From: Branchiostoma floridae
Lineage: Eukaryota > Chordata > Leptocardii > Amphioxiformes > Branchiostomatidae
DNA: 64,000 bases
Reading direction: 5' to 3'
NCBI RefSeq assembly: GCF_000003815.2
Contig: NC_049985.1
Location: 1,391,410-1,455,409, forward strand
Numbering within the stretch: position 1 is the first letter of the stretch; every line of letters starts with the position of its first letter. Below are positions 10,814-22,380 of this stretch, piece after piece. The notes under the pieces were generated by a model. That model saw only the letters and a list, made by a program, of their open reading frames with translations. It was not told the origin of the DNA and made no database searches. Position numbers and translations under genes: made by a program.

Positions 10814-13800
10814 TCAGGCCAACAGATAAGAAACAGCCAACGTGAGCACCAGAACAGCAAGGCTGCACGAAGTCTCGCGAGCCCCAACGCTGAAATCTGC
10901 CCTGGCGCGGTGGTTGTGGACATGCTCTCCCATCAGCCTCGGCACCTCCTCGTTCCAAAACTTCATCCGGGACTCCCGCAGCCTGACGTCAGCAGATGAC
11001 GTCACGTCCAGCTGGAGGTACTCTTGGGATGAAGAAGTGTAACGTGGCCAGTGGAACATGTCACGCATGCGCGCTGCTCCTGTCCAGTCATTAGGGTCTC
11101 TGTAAAAGAAAGGGAGAGAAAGAGAGAGAGAGAGGGAAAGAGAGAGAGAGTGTGAGTGAGTGAGTGAGTGAGCATGCATCAGAAAACTTAGTATGTCTTT
11201 GCATCGAAATTCGATTGCATCAATGCGCAGCTATCATCGATTCTCGCTGGTATTTTTCTTTAACAGTTCATCGATCTGGATTTCATTTTCAACCACATGA
11301 CTCACACTACGCCATCAAGCCCCTGTCCCACAGTCGACGGTCTTGGGCCGTATATGTTAATCGCTAGAAAGTTACCAAATCTAGAAATCGCATAATGCAA
11401 CCGGGTTTTTTTTCTCACTTGGAAAAATCTACCTCATCCCTTGGTTGGGGCTCAGAACACAGGGCGTATTACTGCCGAAATGTAAGTTTTCCATCGTTTT
11501 TCCTGCTACCAGACAATGGAAAAAGCATATATTTACGCACCCGTTAGTAGCGAAGTTGACCCAGTACGCCATCATGTCCAGACTCAGGTCCCTCTCCTCC
11601 TGGGTGAAGCTGTACTTCCAATACGAACCCTTGTCGTCACACAGAAGCGGGATGCCGAACAGGAAGAACAGGTCATCACCGTGGTCAACTCCTACATACG
11701 GCGGACGGAAGGAGAAGACTGACGCGCTGTGCTGCAGCTCGTACTGGTACACTCGGCTGGAGGCTGCGTAGAGAAAAAGTTCAACATCAATATTTCATAT
11801 ATGTACAAGACCGTATTCATATTGTGCACCTAAATCTCACCACGCTGCCACCATCTGTTTGTTTGTTTGTTTGTTTGTTTGCTTCACACCTCCGGGTAAC
11901 CGCCTAGCTAGTGCACAATAATTTTAAAAGATACCTACAATTTTCCAACCATCATTATCGTCATCTGACATGAATGAAGAATGGCAGGCTGCTGTGACAG
12001 GGTACGTGTAATATAACCAGCTGCTGCCGCGCCGCGTGCCTGAGAAGCTGTTGTGTTGCACCGAAGGGTGTTTAGCGCTATACCGGCTATACAGGAGAGA
12101 TATTCAAATTCAAGAATGATATAGTGTCATACTTTGGTTTGTTTTACCAACTGATAACTACAGCACAACAAGAACGTGAGACTCTCCTACCCTCCCACGC
12201 TACTGCTAGCATGCCTGACTCGGCCTTTGCCATCATGACTGTCGGTGCGGCGTAAAAGGCGTCCATCAGGAGTTGTTGGAACTGGTCGCGCAGGTAGATC
12301 GGATCGTCCGCCATGGCGGGGTCCAGGTACTGGTCTATCACAGGCTGGAGGATCGTGTTGACACTGCCGCCCTGTGGGATATCAAAGAGAGGAGAGGGGG
12401 ATGACCAAAGAGGCGAAATAGGTTCAATGAAGTCTCAAACGTGAATTTTCACAGAAAAAGCAACAACAGAAACTGGGTTTTGTATTCATCATTTACAGAT
12501 GCATCTTTCACAACATCGGTACCTTTACACACCAGATGTTGTAAGGTATGTTCAAAACCATTCAATATCAACATTCAACAATACCCGAAGTTGCATACTA
12601 ATACTTTGGTCAAAGAAGATCTCTGAAAGAAAAGATGCCTGAAAGTTTAATGATTTTAAAATTTCAGCCAGCAAAAGTGTCTCTTACCCAGTACTGGTCG
12701 GCAATTGTTTGAAGAGGGATCGGTAGGTTAGTTTCAAACTCTGCCCGGGTCATCCCGTCTGCGTCTATGAACGGGAAGTCTACCGACAGTAAGAGCCCGA
12801 ACTCGTCGTTGTTGGTGCCCAGAAGGTAGTCTACCCTGTTGATGAACTTGTGGTTCATCAGATCCTGTGATAACGTAGGTTAGTGAACGTGTTGGTTTAA
12901 AAAGATAAGATTTGTCCAAACAGCACAGTAGGTGCAATGTGTCATTCAAGCATCATTCTTACCCAAGGACTTTGTAAGAGGAACCTGCCGTCGATGACCA
13001 CGGGCCAAGCCATGAGTGTCAGGAAGTCCTCGCTCGGTAACCTGTCACGGGCAAACGATAATCAGCATTTTCAGACTGATTGAACAATCAAGACCAAAAT
13101 ATATAGCAAGACTAACATCGTTATGTACATATTATGGACTGTAGTTTTTTCAAACATGTTTATTTGCATTTTTATAACCTTTGCAGAATCATCTAAAGCT
13201 TCAACCCTGGTCCTGCTGAGATTTTTTTCCAATGTACCCCCCCACACACACACACACACAAGCTGGTCAATCAATGAATAAGTAAAATTTGACCTATTCT
13301 GTGATTCTGCTGCAGATTTGCTAAGGTATGCCACATTTAGGCGAGAAATGCCCCGAATCTTAGAGTCTGGTGACTTTTCAGCAATTGCAAGCTTTCTCCC
13401 CCCATCGACTCGGACTAATTATTAATCAAGATAAAACACCAACAATACCGTACCCACCCACCCCTCCCTGAACATACCCTCTCAGGCAGCTCATCATGTC
13501 ATCGTAGGAGTCCGTGCTGCAGTTCAAGCTAAGGGCGAGGTTTTGTGTTAGTGTGATGTCGCCTTTCTGTGCGACTGGAACTCCCGCCACGCCGCTCTGA
13601 GAGATGGCCCGGTGGAACAGTCCCGTTGCCATGGGAGACATGACGAGCAGGGAGACGGACCAGCCTCCAGCTGACTCCCCAAATATGGTGACTCTGTCGG
13701 GATCTCCTCCAAAGTTCTGGATGTTTGACTGCACCCACTCGAGAGCCTTTATCTGTAAAAGGAAGGAGGTCATCAGTCACTGTGACTCAGACAATTGTTC

Positions 13801-15358
13801 TGGCCAAGTTCAAGATTGAAGATGCTGTGCAAGACTGCGTAGTGTATACCAGAAATCGCAGAAACAAAGACAGGCATACTACACTCATGCCAACAGTCAG
13901 ACAAGCAACAAGCAATACCCCGCTCCTTTGTAGCGAAGTTATGAAGGGATAAAACTTAAACTTTTATGTAGAGGAAAGAATCTAACCGCGTCCAGAAGCC
14001 CAAAGTTGCCCGGTGCGTCGTCGTCCAGGGTGGGCAGGAAGCCCAGGTTACCCAGCCGGTAGTTGATGGTTACCATGACGACGTTATTGAGTGACGTGGG
14101 GATCTCAGCCGGGTAGGTTGAGCTACTGCCAAAGTACCATGCCCCGCCATGGATCCACACCATCACCTGAAACAGATAATATATATTTCGAGAAAATTCC
14201 ATCTGCTAAGACATATTATGAAGAGAGCAATGGATAAGTAGTAGGCATCCGTCCATATCGAAAGATGATGGTAGTGTTCTCTGGATTTAGGCTGCTTACA
14301 GCGTCTACTGTGGCTCTGTAAGCCAATCCTCGCATGGCAGTCGCAGCAACAATTGGGTCACACGAAACCAGAGTAATGAAGTTGCTGTCTCTCTTTACGT
14401 TTTTGTCGCAATGGATCAAGTCGAATCTTCTGATGTCTCAAGTTTCCGAAATGAGCAAATCTTATTATAGTACATTTTTTATTCTCCTGTCGATTCGACA
14501 GATGAGGAGGCAGACAGGCCTGTCTGCCTGACCTGCACATGACTTTTTAGGTACAGTACATAGATATGTAAACGGTAACTTCTTCTCAATCCTGTGATCT
14601 GGCTAAAGCATTCTCAAGGAAATGGACGTTCCAAAAATAGTTTGCCTCACAAATTTGCACGTTTGTATAGTAAAAACCTAATTTGTAGATGCCGCAATGC
14701 TCATGAACAACCTTCAATCAATACAACAAAGGCGAGGATATCTCACAGGCAGGTTGGCAGTGTCGGACACGTTTGGAGTGTACACGTTCAGGAACAGGCA
14801 GTCCTCGCTGCTGGCGATACCGCCGGATCCCAGGACCTCGCCGTAGATGGGATGAGGCAGCGGGTATTCGACCTGTGGACATCTGGCCCCGAACTCTGTG
14901 ACGTCACGGACACCTGTCCAGCCGGCGGGGTCCTGAGGAGGGCGCCACCTAGCGGAGAACAGAGGGGATGTTCAGAGTCAAGGTAACTAATTTATGCAGG
15001 AAGTCTACCAGTAGCCTATTTAATACTTACAAACTCAAGACTTGCCCTGAATATATTATGTCGTATCGTATTAGAAAGCGCACATTAGATTTCTTAAAAA
15101 AAATATATTGGCACAATTTTTTGTAAGCTGTAAATTATCCACTTGTTAATTCCTTTGTAATAAAAATGTTAAGTATTGAACCCATTTGTTCCTTCCTTGC
15201 TCCATCTAGCACCCACCTGAGGTCCCCCACAGGCGGAGCGGCGTAAGGAATCCCCTTGAAGGTGAAGACGCGGTCAAAGAGGGCATTTCCGACAACAGAG
15301 GAGGTCAGGAACTCTGACCCTCTCACGTCACCATGAGTGGTGGAGACAACAAAGTCGT
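10814..15358 (-). CDS. Gene C: cholinesterase-like carboxylesterase lacking a recognisable signal-peptide exon
   Basis: Exons 2-10: 15217-15358, 14747-14948, 13987-14166, 13478-13752, 12963-13041, 12688-12864, 12191-12371, 11541-11763 and 10814-11099. Lengths and phases match the paralogues and the frame is open for about 580 codons. It keeps HGGA at the oxyanion hole (third Gly replaced by Ala), GESAGG, NNDEFG and VDHGDD, both Cys pairs, and a hydrophobic GPI-type tail [16 protein letters not shown]. Exon 2 begins in phase 1 with ACGACTTTGTTGTC. No exon 1 is visible before the gene D stop codon, only 480 bp upstream, and the DR1-like element is absent too. It may be a 5'-truncated duplicate, a gene expressed by read-through or splicing from D, or one with a distant or diverged first exon. 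All other exons look functional. Confidence 0.82.
11105..11172. repeat. (GA)n / (GAGT)n microsatellite
   Basis: A purine-rich simple repeat immediately upstream of exon 10 of gene C. On the minus strand it forms the pyrimidine tract of the acceptor. Confidence 0.8.
11990..12103 (-). repeat. Interspersed repeat (GTATAACC family), copy 3
   Basis: A reverse-orientation copy with TATAACCAGCTGCTGCCGCG and CTATACCGGCTATACAG, in intron 8 of gene C. Confidence 0.5.
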
Positions 15359-15838
15359 CTGGAACAAATGTCGATATCGTCTCCTTATTTTCTCTTTATA
15401 TATAGTATGGAATTAAATGACATGCAAGAGGAACAGACGTCGTTCGACTCACCAACCAATGATGTAAGATGCAACGTTACAAACTTCTGTTACTCGCACA
15501 TACTCATAAACCAGTCACCATCATTAATATCATCATCATCATCATCATTCTTAACAATTGATCTAAACTATTATACAACATCCAATGTAGTGTTAGATGA
15601 GAACTAAAATCCTATTAAAGTCTTCGGTGGTATTTCCATCAGTAATTGTGCCTTTGTATCAACGGCAATGAAAGGCACATGGAGCAATATGATTCTACAA
15701 CGTTGTTCATCATTCAGAAGATGTCAGGTCGAACATGTCTTGTCCCTTGCCAGCAGTCCGCCGAAAAAAAATTGCAAGGCTAGGCAGGGTCAGTTAGGCA
15801 ACCGGAAACATGGCATTTCCCCTGCACGCAAGAACAGA
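15359..15838 (-). other. Short D-to-C spacer without promoter element or polyA signal
   Basis: 480 bp separate the gene D stop from gene C exon 2. On the minus strand I find no AATAAA or ATTAAA, no DR1-like element and no convincing signal-peptide exon. A (CAT)n-like run lies near 15529-15548. Confidence 0.6.
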
Positions 15839-18800
15839 TCACCCAAACATGCTACAACTGAAAATGCTTTGAAGAAAAAGACACAACGTAGATTTCTTAC
15901 CGCCAACGGCGATTACATCCTTTCCCATCAGCCTCGGCACCTCCTCGTTCCAAAACTTCATGTTGGACTCGCGAATCTTGACGTCAGCAGATGACGTCAC
16001 GTCCAGCTTCAGATAGGATTGAGATGACGTCATGTAACGTGGCCAGGTCACCAGGTCACGCATGCGTGCTGCTCCGGTGAAGTCACTAGGGTCACTGTAA
16101 GATAATATGAGAATGTAAGGGGAAAAATAACAAAGCGGAAAAATTATATAGCAATGTGGAGTGCTCATTCCTTGAAAAAGACTCGTTGGACCGTCAAAAT
16201 CCAATTCAAAGTCCAATCTTTGTTGGGAATTACAATTCAACTTTGCTTCAGAGCAAACTTATGTAAATTTGTGATTCAAAGAACATAAATCCCGATACCC
16301 GTTAGCGGCGAAGTTGACCCAGTACGCCATCATGTCCAGACTCAGGTCCCTCTCCTCCTGGGTGAAGCTGTACTTCCAGGAGGCGCCGGTGTCGTCACGA
16401 AGGAGCGGGATCCCGAACATGTAGAACAGGTCGTCGCCGTGGTCAGCTTTGGCGTAGGGAGGTCTTTCCGGGGAAACCGACGTCGTGTGGTGCTGGAACT
16501 CGTACTGGTAGACACGGGCAGTGTCGTGCGCTGTGAGGGAAGGACAGAAAGTGTCAATTTCAAAACTTCAAAACTACAACATTTTCGAGAAAACGAAGGA
16601 TGTTTCCCTCTAGACTACCTTATATTTGCTGTAACAGCTGATATCTTGTTCGTATTTGCCCTGGCTTACTGGCATACCTGACACGCCCCGACCGAAGTCA
16701 GGTACCCTGGGTTCAGTGAATTTAAGTGAAGAAGGTCGTGTAAAGTGCCTTTCCCAAAAGCACAGCGTCGGGGGTACCGCGGGGATAGAACTCGGGACCT
16801 ATACTAGTAGATTCCGAGTCGAACGCTCTACCAGTTACGCCACACACGACGCCACGAGGGTTGAAAGGAGATGATGATGACAGGGAATCTTTCGCGGTGC
16901 CCAACAGCCATTCCAAATACAGTACTAAAGACTGATGATGATGATGAGATGATATAGAGAGAGAGAGAGAGAACTGGTTTATTTATTTAAACACACAATG
17001 CCATGTACAAGATTATAGTCCGAGGACTAAATTGCCTCGTACATTGTACAGGAGAGGCTGGCGCTTAGGACTAAACACAATGGAATGTCCTGCCTAAGTG
17101 CCTTAATCTAAATATACTTATCACAATTTTCACTAAACTTTACAATTTAAAATTGTGGGTCTACACACCATCAAGTAAATATATATCTATGTCAATTATA
17201 AAATCGATCTCATTCTGAATGATTAAAATGTGACACTTCAAAGACTAGTGTGAGTTTAACAGATCGATACAATAAGGCAGCGTGGTATTCCTGAAACGCG
17301 ATGTTCGGCACTTAAACTGGCTGACCTGCCACAGCCTGCGCCATGAGCACAGTCGTTGCGGTGAATCTGTAGTCGGTCATCAGCTGGATAAACCGGTCAC
17401 GTGTGTAGATCGGGTCGTCCGAGTCGGGGTTCATGTACTGGTCTATCACGGGCTGCACGATGTTGTCTACATTGCCGTCCTGGGGAAAGGGAAGAGTGAC
17501 AACATGAAAACGGAGGGCTTGGAGGAAAATTTGTTATCTGCCTACAGGGTGAGCATTCACACCCAGAGAAGTTTTGTGTACCTAAGTACAGGTTTCCCCT
17601 CAGAGTATCTATCTGTATCTGTATCTATATAGCCGGTATAACCGCCGTTCGGCGTAACACACCAACTTCACAGGTACGCGGCGCGGCAGCAGCTGGTTAT
17701 ACTACACTGACTGACCCGTCAAACCTGACTTTTGTGGATCTCTCTGCAAGCGTGCGAATTTTTTAACACATCACTAGGTTTGTAACTCTGGCACTTGAAG
17801 GCATGACAGTTTCAAGTCTGTTCAGATTATGAAGGAAGCCAGAATTTGTCGGGTCTAAACTTAACACTCACAGGAAATTGGGCGGCGATAAAGTTGAGTT
17901 GGGCAGGCAGAATCTCCTCGAACACAGTCCTGTCCAGGCCGTCCGCGGTCACCTGCGGGACTGCAGCCAATAGCCCGTAGCTGAACTCGCCGTCCATGGT
18001 ACCCAGGAGGTAGTCTACCTCGTTAACCTGCTTCTTGTACATAATGTCCTGGATTAAAATGGGAATGAAACATTAAAATGTCATATACTAGTAGTGGATT
18101 TGTATGAGGTAGTATACATGGATTCAGGCGTTCTGGGTTTGAACCATCCCAGCAGGTGCCGAAGGAAAAGGCACCAACCATCGACAAAGATATAACATAC
18201 TAGCAGCCTTCTCCATTACAAGGCAGTTTTTGCAAGGCATACGATTGAAGACCTCAAGAATATTTCAGCTTGTGATCGTTCAACGTATGTAATCGTACCC
18301 TTGCTGTTTTACATTAAGTCTTATATTTGGCCTTTGTCGGTCAGTATTTGCCATGGTCTAAACATATATAATCAGTTCTACAGCCATATGACTAAGCAGT
18401 CCTATTCGATAAAGCCACTCTCTGTCACATGAGGCACATCTACAAACTGAACAACACAAGACTAGGAGATAGCACGAGACAAGACAAGACTTGATAGAAA
18501 AAACCTACCCACAGATCGTCTGCATCTGGTAAGAAGGATCCTCCGACTATCGGAACCGGAGCATCAAGTTCCAACAAGTCGTGGGCTGGTTTGCTGGGGA
18601 CGAGAAAAAATCTTGTTTGAGAAGTAACTAAAGTCGTACATCTTTGCCCAGTGAACTTTATTTATCAGTAAAGAAATTTTCAAGATATTCAACATTGATG
18701 GACTGGTGCTATCTTGGGGATTAGACATCCAGGTGATACGATACGCCTAGAAGCATTTACTCAAGCAACTGGATACGATTTTGGAAACGGGTTGTACCTT

Positions 18801-21369
18801 CGTAGGCAGCTCATCATGTCATCGAAGGAATCCATGGGGCAGTTCAAGGAGGCGGCGAGATTTTCTGTTTTTGCGGTGTCTCCCCTACGACTGGCCCCGA
18901 GCCCGGCCACGCCGCTCTGAGAGATGGCCCGGCGGTACAGCCCTCGTGTCTCCGGGGACATGACGAGCAGGGAGACCCCCCAGGCTCCGCCGGACTGGCC
19001 GAAGATGGTGACTCTGTCGGGATCTCCTCCGAAGTTCCGGATGTTCGCCTGAACCCACTGGAGAGCTTTCGCCTATAATGGAAATGTGATTTCGTGTTCA
19101 ATGATAATGATTTCTCACTTGGCAATCTGGGCAGATGGTTCAAGAAATTTTCTGTTTTTTTTTTCTCTATATCATTAATGTGGGCACTTAAAACTCACCA
19201 TGTCCATTAGCGCAACGTTGCCGTCAGTTTCGGCGTCCCGGGTCGGCAGGAAGCCCAGGTTACCCAGCCGGTAGTTGATGGTTACCATGACGACGTTATT
19301 GAGTGACGTGGGGATCTCAGCCGGGTACGTGTCTGCACTACCTATCGCCAGACCTCCTCCGTGTAACCACACCATGACCTGGGCCGGCAGAACAATGAAA
19401 ACGTCAACAACAAACAACACATTGCTACCCCTCGCCATTTCCTCCTTTGTCTCTCTCCCTGCCTCTTTCTCCGTCTCCCTGTCTGTTTCTGTCTACCTCT
19501 ATCTAGCTGTTCCCCAATAGCTCTGTCTCTCTTTCCCTCTCTTTGCCTCTCCTTATCGTTTGTCTCCTTCTATCTTTCTACGTATCTCCGCATCCCATAT
19601 CCCTCTAAGTCCTTTAACAGTTACCTCTCACTCCTTTTCTGTCTTTCACTTGTCATGCTGTCTATCTGTCTACCAGTCTCTGTCTTACCGGCAGATCCGC
19701 AGTGGAGGCCACGTTAGGCGTATAAACGTTCAGGAACAGGCAGTCCTCGCTGCTGCTGTTGCTACGGAACGGGCCGGACAGCTCGTACAGAGGCGAACCT
19801 GGCGGAAAAGGCATCTCCACAACCTGCGGGCACCGGGCTCCGAACTGGGCGGCGTCCCGGACTCCGGTCCAGCCGGCCGGGTCCTGGGGAGGGCGCCATC
19901 TGGGGAGACGGGAAAATTTTGCCATTTATTTTAGTCTTAATTGTGGATTTGGCTTCGAAGGGCATACAGCCTGGACTGGTGGTAATTATAAAGGGATGTA
20001 CCTACTGACAAGGACAATATAGCAGTTTAAGCTGAGATTTCCATTTAAGTAAAAAGTATTGGTCGTGAAGAGGACGCCATCTGGGAAGACTTTCATTTAT
20101 TATAATTCATTGCCAGATAGATCCTGCTGCTCGCTATGATGAAACCTATTCCCATCGCAGACTTGTAACAGCGGTGGCATCTTGGCAGAGGGGTGTGGGG
20201 TAGTTAGCCTTAAGAGCCTACACCTCCAAGCACTTAGGTGCTGGTGCCATGGTCAGAGAGAAACCACGTCGCAGATGGAGTAGCAGAGACCCTCCGTACA
20301 CATGGCCTGCCGGGAAGCCACTCACACCTGGCAGCAGTATGGTGACTACACCTCTACGCGACAATCCCTTAGTATTTCTCAATAGTAAAGGGGTTCTACC
20401 GGGCAGTTCACTGACTGTTTTTTTTTTTTTTTGCACTTTCGGGCGTTACCCCTACGTGACTCCGTGGAACACCCTGCGGCCCCCGTTGTATGTTTGGGCC
20501 CGGTCGGACCCCGAGTTGATATTAAGTCGGACTTAAAATGAACCCGGGGCCTGGTAACAAAAATGCCGTTATCTACCCGGTATAAACCTGACTCCCCAGA
20601 TGGCTACTCGCCTGGAAGTATGTTGACTACACCTTCCCATGACGCTTCATAAGGAAAAAGCGGACATATAAAGTATACTATAGAAGTGTTTCTTTGATGC
20701 ACCGCGTCAGACTCACCTGAGGTCCCCCACAGGCGGAGCGGCGTAGGGAATCCCCTTGAAGGTGTAGATCCGGTCAAACACAGCGCCCCCTATGAACGAG
20801 GTCGGTAACTCCACTCCGTTCACTTCTCCATAGGTGGTGGGGACCACAACTCCGCCTGGATTCATGAAAGATCATCAATAACAAGTGATCAATTGATTAA
20901 TAGATTGATCTGTATTATTTACTGTTTATTTACAGCAAGTCAATTTTTCGGCCCAGTTTAGGATTTAACGTCGACTCAATCTTACTGGTCAAACTCCCGG
21001 GTACAAAGTGCAAAAGTCGTAACCACAATCTTGTTACATACACAAAATGAGACCAAAGCATGTCCAGAACAAAAGATATAAAAACTAGCACACTTAACGT
21101 TACTATGTAAGAGTGGTTTCTGCCACAGTGTCAGTAAAAGTCGTTACCGGACATACCACTATATGGCAAGTTTTGTTTGGGTCGTGGAGACACTAAATTG
21201 AGCTGTAGAGCTGTCGTACATGAAATAGATGTAGAAGATATAATACAAGTACACCATGCACCGCTGGAAACTGCAATAAGATCATGTCCAACCCACCTGC
21301 GAGCCCCAGCAGCGCCGCCAAGACGACCACGTCCCCGACACCTGAGGTTTTACCTGCACGCCGGCCCAT
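15839..21369 (-). CDS. Gene D: divergent cholinesterase-like carboxylesterase, complete
   Basis: Ten exons: 21297-21369, 20717-20855, 19689-19899, 19199-19378, 18798-19072, 18509-18593, 17872-18048, 17326-17479, 16299-16530 and 15839-16094, giving 593 aa. Exon 1 gives a short signal peptide starting MGRRAGKTS with a Leu/Ala/Val core. The nucleophile elbow is GQSGG rather than GESAGG and still fits GxSxG. The oxyanion motif is LHGGG, the acid region GTMDGEFSYG, and the His lies in KADHGDD. Exon 8 is 27 bp shorter than usual, ending at a gtcagc donor. Exon 5 uses a gtacaa donor. The C-terminus after GKDVIAVGG is a short hydrophobic stretch ending SIFSCSMFG, a weaker GPI-type tail. A TATA box replaces the DR1-like element. 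It is probably the deepest branch of this cluster, with a distinct expression pattern (inference). Confidence 0.87.
16683..16855 (-). mobile_element. tRNA-derived SINE, copy 1
   Basis: Read on the minus strand it begins with a tRNA-like head: an A-box-like TGGCGTAACTGG, AGAGCGTTCGACTCGG and a degenerate B box GAGTTCTATCC. Then follows the core AAAGGCACTTTACACGACCT shared with copies at 27356 and 34755. It lies in intron 8 of gene D. Confidence 0.7.
17608..17766 (+). repeat. Interspersed repeat (GTATAACC family), copy 4
   Basis: Starts with TATCTATATAGCCGGTATAA and carries GCGTAACACACCAACTTCAC. It lies in intron 7 of gene D. Confidence 0.5.
20100..20640. other. Unassigned GC-rich block in intron 2 of gene D
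   Basis: A composition shift (GC-rich, with a long T run near 20420-20433) suggests inserted repeat DNA. I could not assign it to a family. Confidence 0.3.
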
Positions 21370-21414
21370 CGTGATCGTGTCTCTAACAAATGTGAACTCT
21401 ACTCGGGAAGCGCC

Positions 21415-21424
21415 CTTTTATATA
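21415..21424 (-). promoter_or_regulatory. TATA box of gene D
   Basis: Minus-strand TATATAAAAGGG lies about 45 bp upstream of the start codon, in the right place for a very short 5' UTR. It is preceded by CAGCAAAGGTA. No other gene in the cluster has such a TATA box at this position. Confidence 0.6.
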
Positions 21425-22334
21425 CCTTTGCTGAATGCAAAACAACAGATGATGTCATTTGCCAATTCAAACTAAGGCGTCATATGTTTACCATCTCTAC
21501 TAAGAACAAACACTGACAGACTGAGAAACAATAACTTTCTCTGAATCGAGACAGTATATTGCCAACTGATCTTGGGTTTTAAGAAGTTTTTGATCTCTTG
21601 CTTCCAATTATTTTCAATTTCCGCATGAAGACCTTTTTCTCCCTATGATAAACATTTAATGGAATGCCGTGGATATGAAGTGCACTAATTGTTCTGAATG
21701 GTGAACTCAATGTTGTAAAGAATCCCGCGGATGTGTAGATTGATCTAAGAGTTTCTTAAGTGAATGACCTGTAGCACGTTCAGTGCGTAAAGGTGAATGA
21801 CCATATATGGTCATCACGGTCCCAACCAGATATTACGCACAGCTCAGCTCAGGTCCCAGAGAGTTTGCCATATTCGGGCATGAAATTGCAATAAACCGGA
21901 TTTGTACACCATACATTGCGAATTAAGCAGTGAGCATTCTCATTTTGGTAAGTTGCCGTCAAATGTTAAAAGGTGTCACACTGGCATATTCTGATCTCCA
22001 AAGGGGCTAAATTGGCATTCGGAAAACTTTCAACATCTTCAATTTCAACATCTCCTTAGACATTTGGTGACTGGAATTGCAAAGTCACTGTACTGCATCT
22101 GTATCTGTATAGCCAGTATAGCTATATCCTTTGGTGTAACACATCAGCTTCGCAGGCACGCGAGGCGGCAGCAGCTGGTTATACTCAACGACTTGTCCCA
22201 TCTAACCTTTGCACGTCTATCTGCAAGTATTTTTAAAACTATCCAGTGAAATTCCTATACTGTTCATGGTGATAACAAATTCCACTCCACTGTTTACATG
22301 ACCTGACGCGACGAAACAGCCGCATTTGCCAGTT
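21425..22334. other. Divergent intergenic region between genes D and E
   Basis: About 1 kb separates the 5' ends of D (minus) and E (plus), which is the inversion point of the two blocks. It contains a GTATAACC-family repeat at 22089-22270. No coding exon is seen. Confidence 0.5.
22089..22270 (+). repeat. Interspersed repeat (GTATAACC family), copy 5
   Basis: Contains CTGTATAGCCAGTATAGC, CACATCAGCTTCGCAGGCAC and the downstream part ending with the TGGTGATAACAAATTCCAC block. It lies close to the gene E promoter. Confidence 0.5.
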
Positions 22335-22347
22335 GGGACAAAGGTCA
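22335..22347 (+). promoter_or_regulatory. DR1/HNF4-like element upstream of gene E
   Basis: GGGACAAAGGTCA, a perfect match to an HNF4/DR1-type site, ends 33 bp before the start codon. It is the best copy of the element shared by six genes here. Confidence 0.5.
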
Positions 22348-22380
22348 TGTTATTCTTGTGTAGGGAACGTTCTGGTCGAC

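Noticed and set aside
15529-15548. Possible signal-peptide exon for gene C starting with a run of Met codons on the minus strand
   Set aside because: It is a (CAT)n repeat giving poly-Met, with a poor donor (gtttat) and no similarity to exon 1 of any paralogue.
16722-16856. Functional tRNA gene
   Set aside because: A-box and B-box-like words are present, but the sequence does not fold into a full cloverleaf and continues into the SINE core shared with two other copies.
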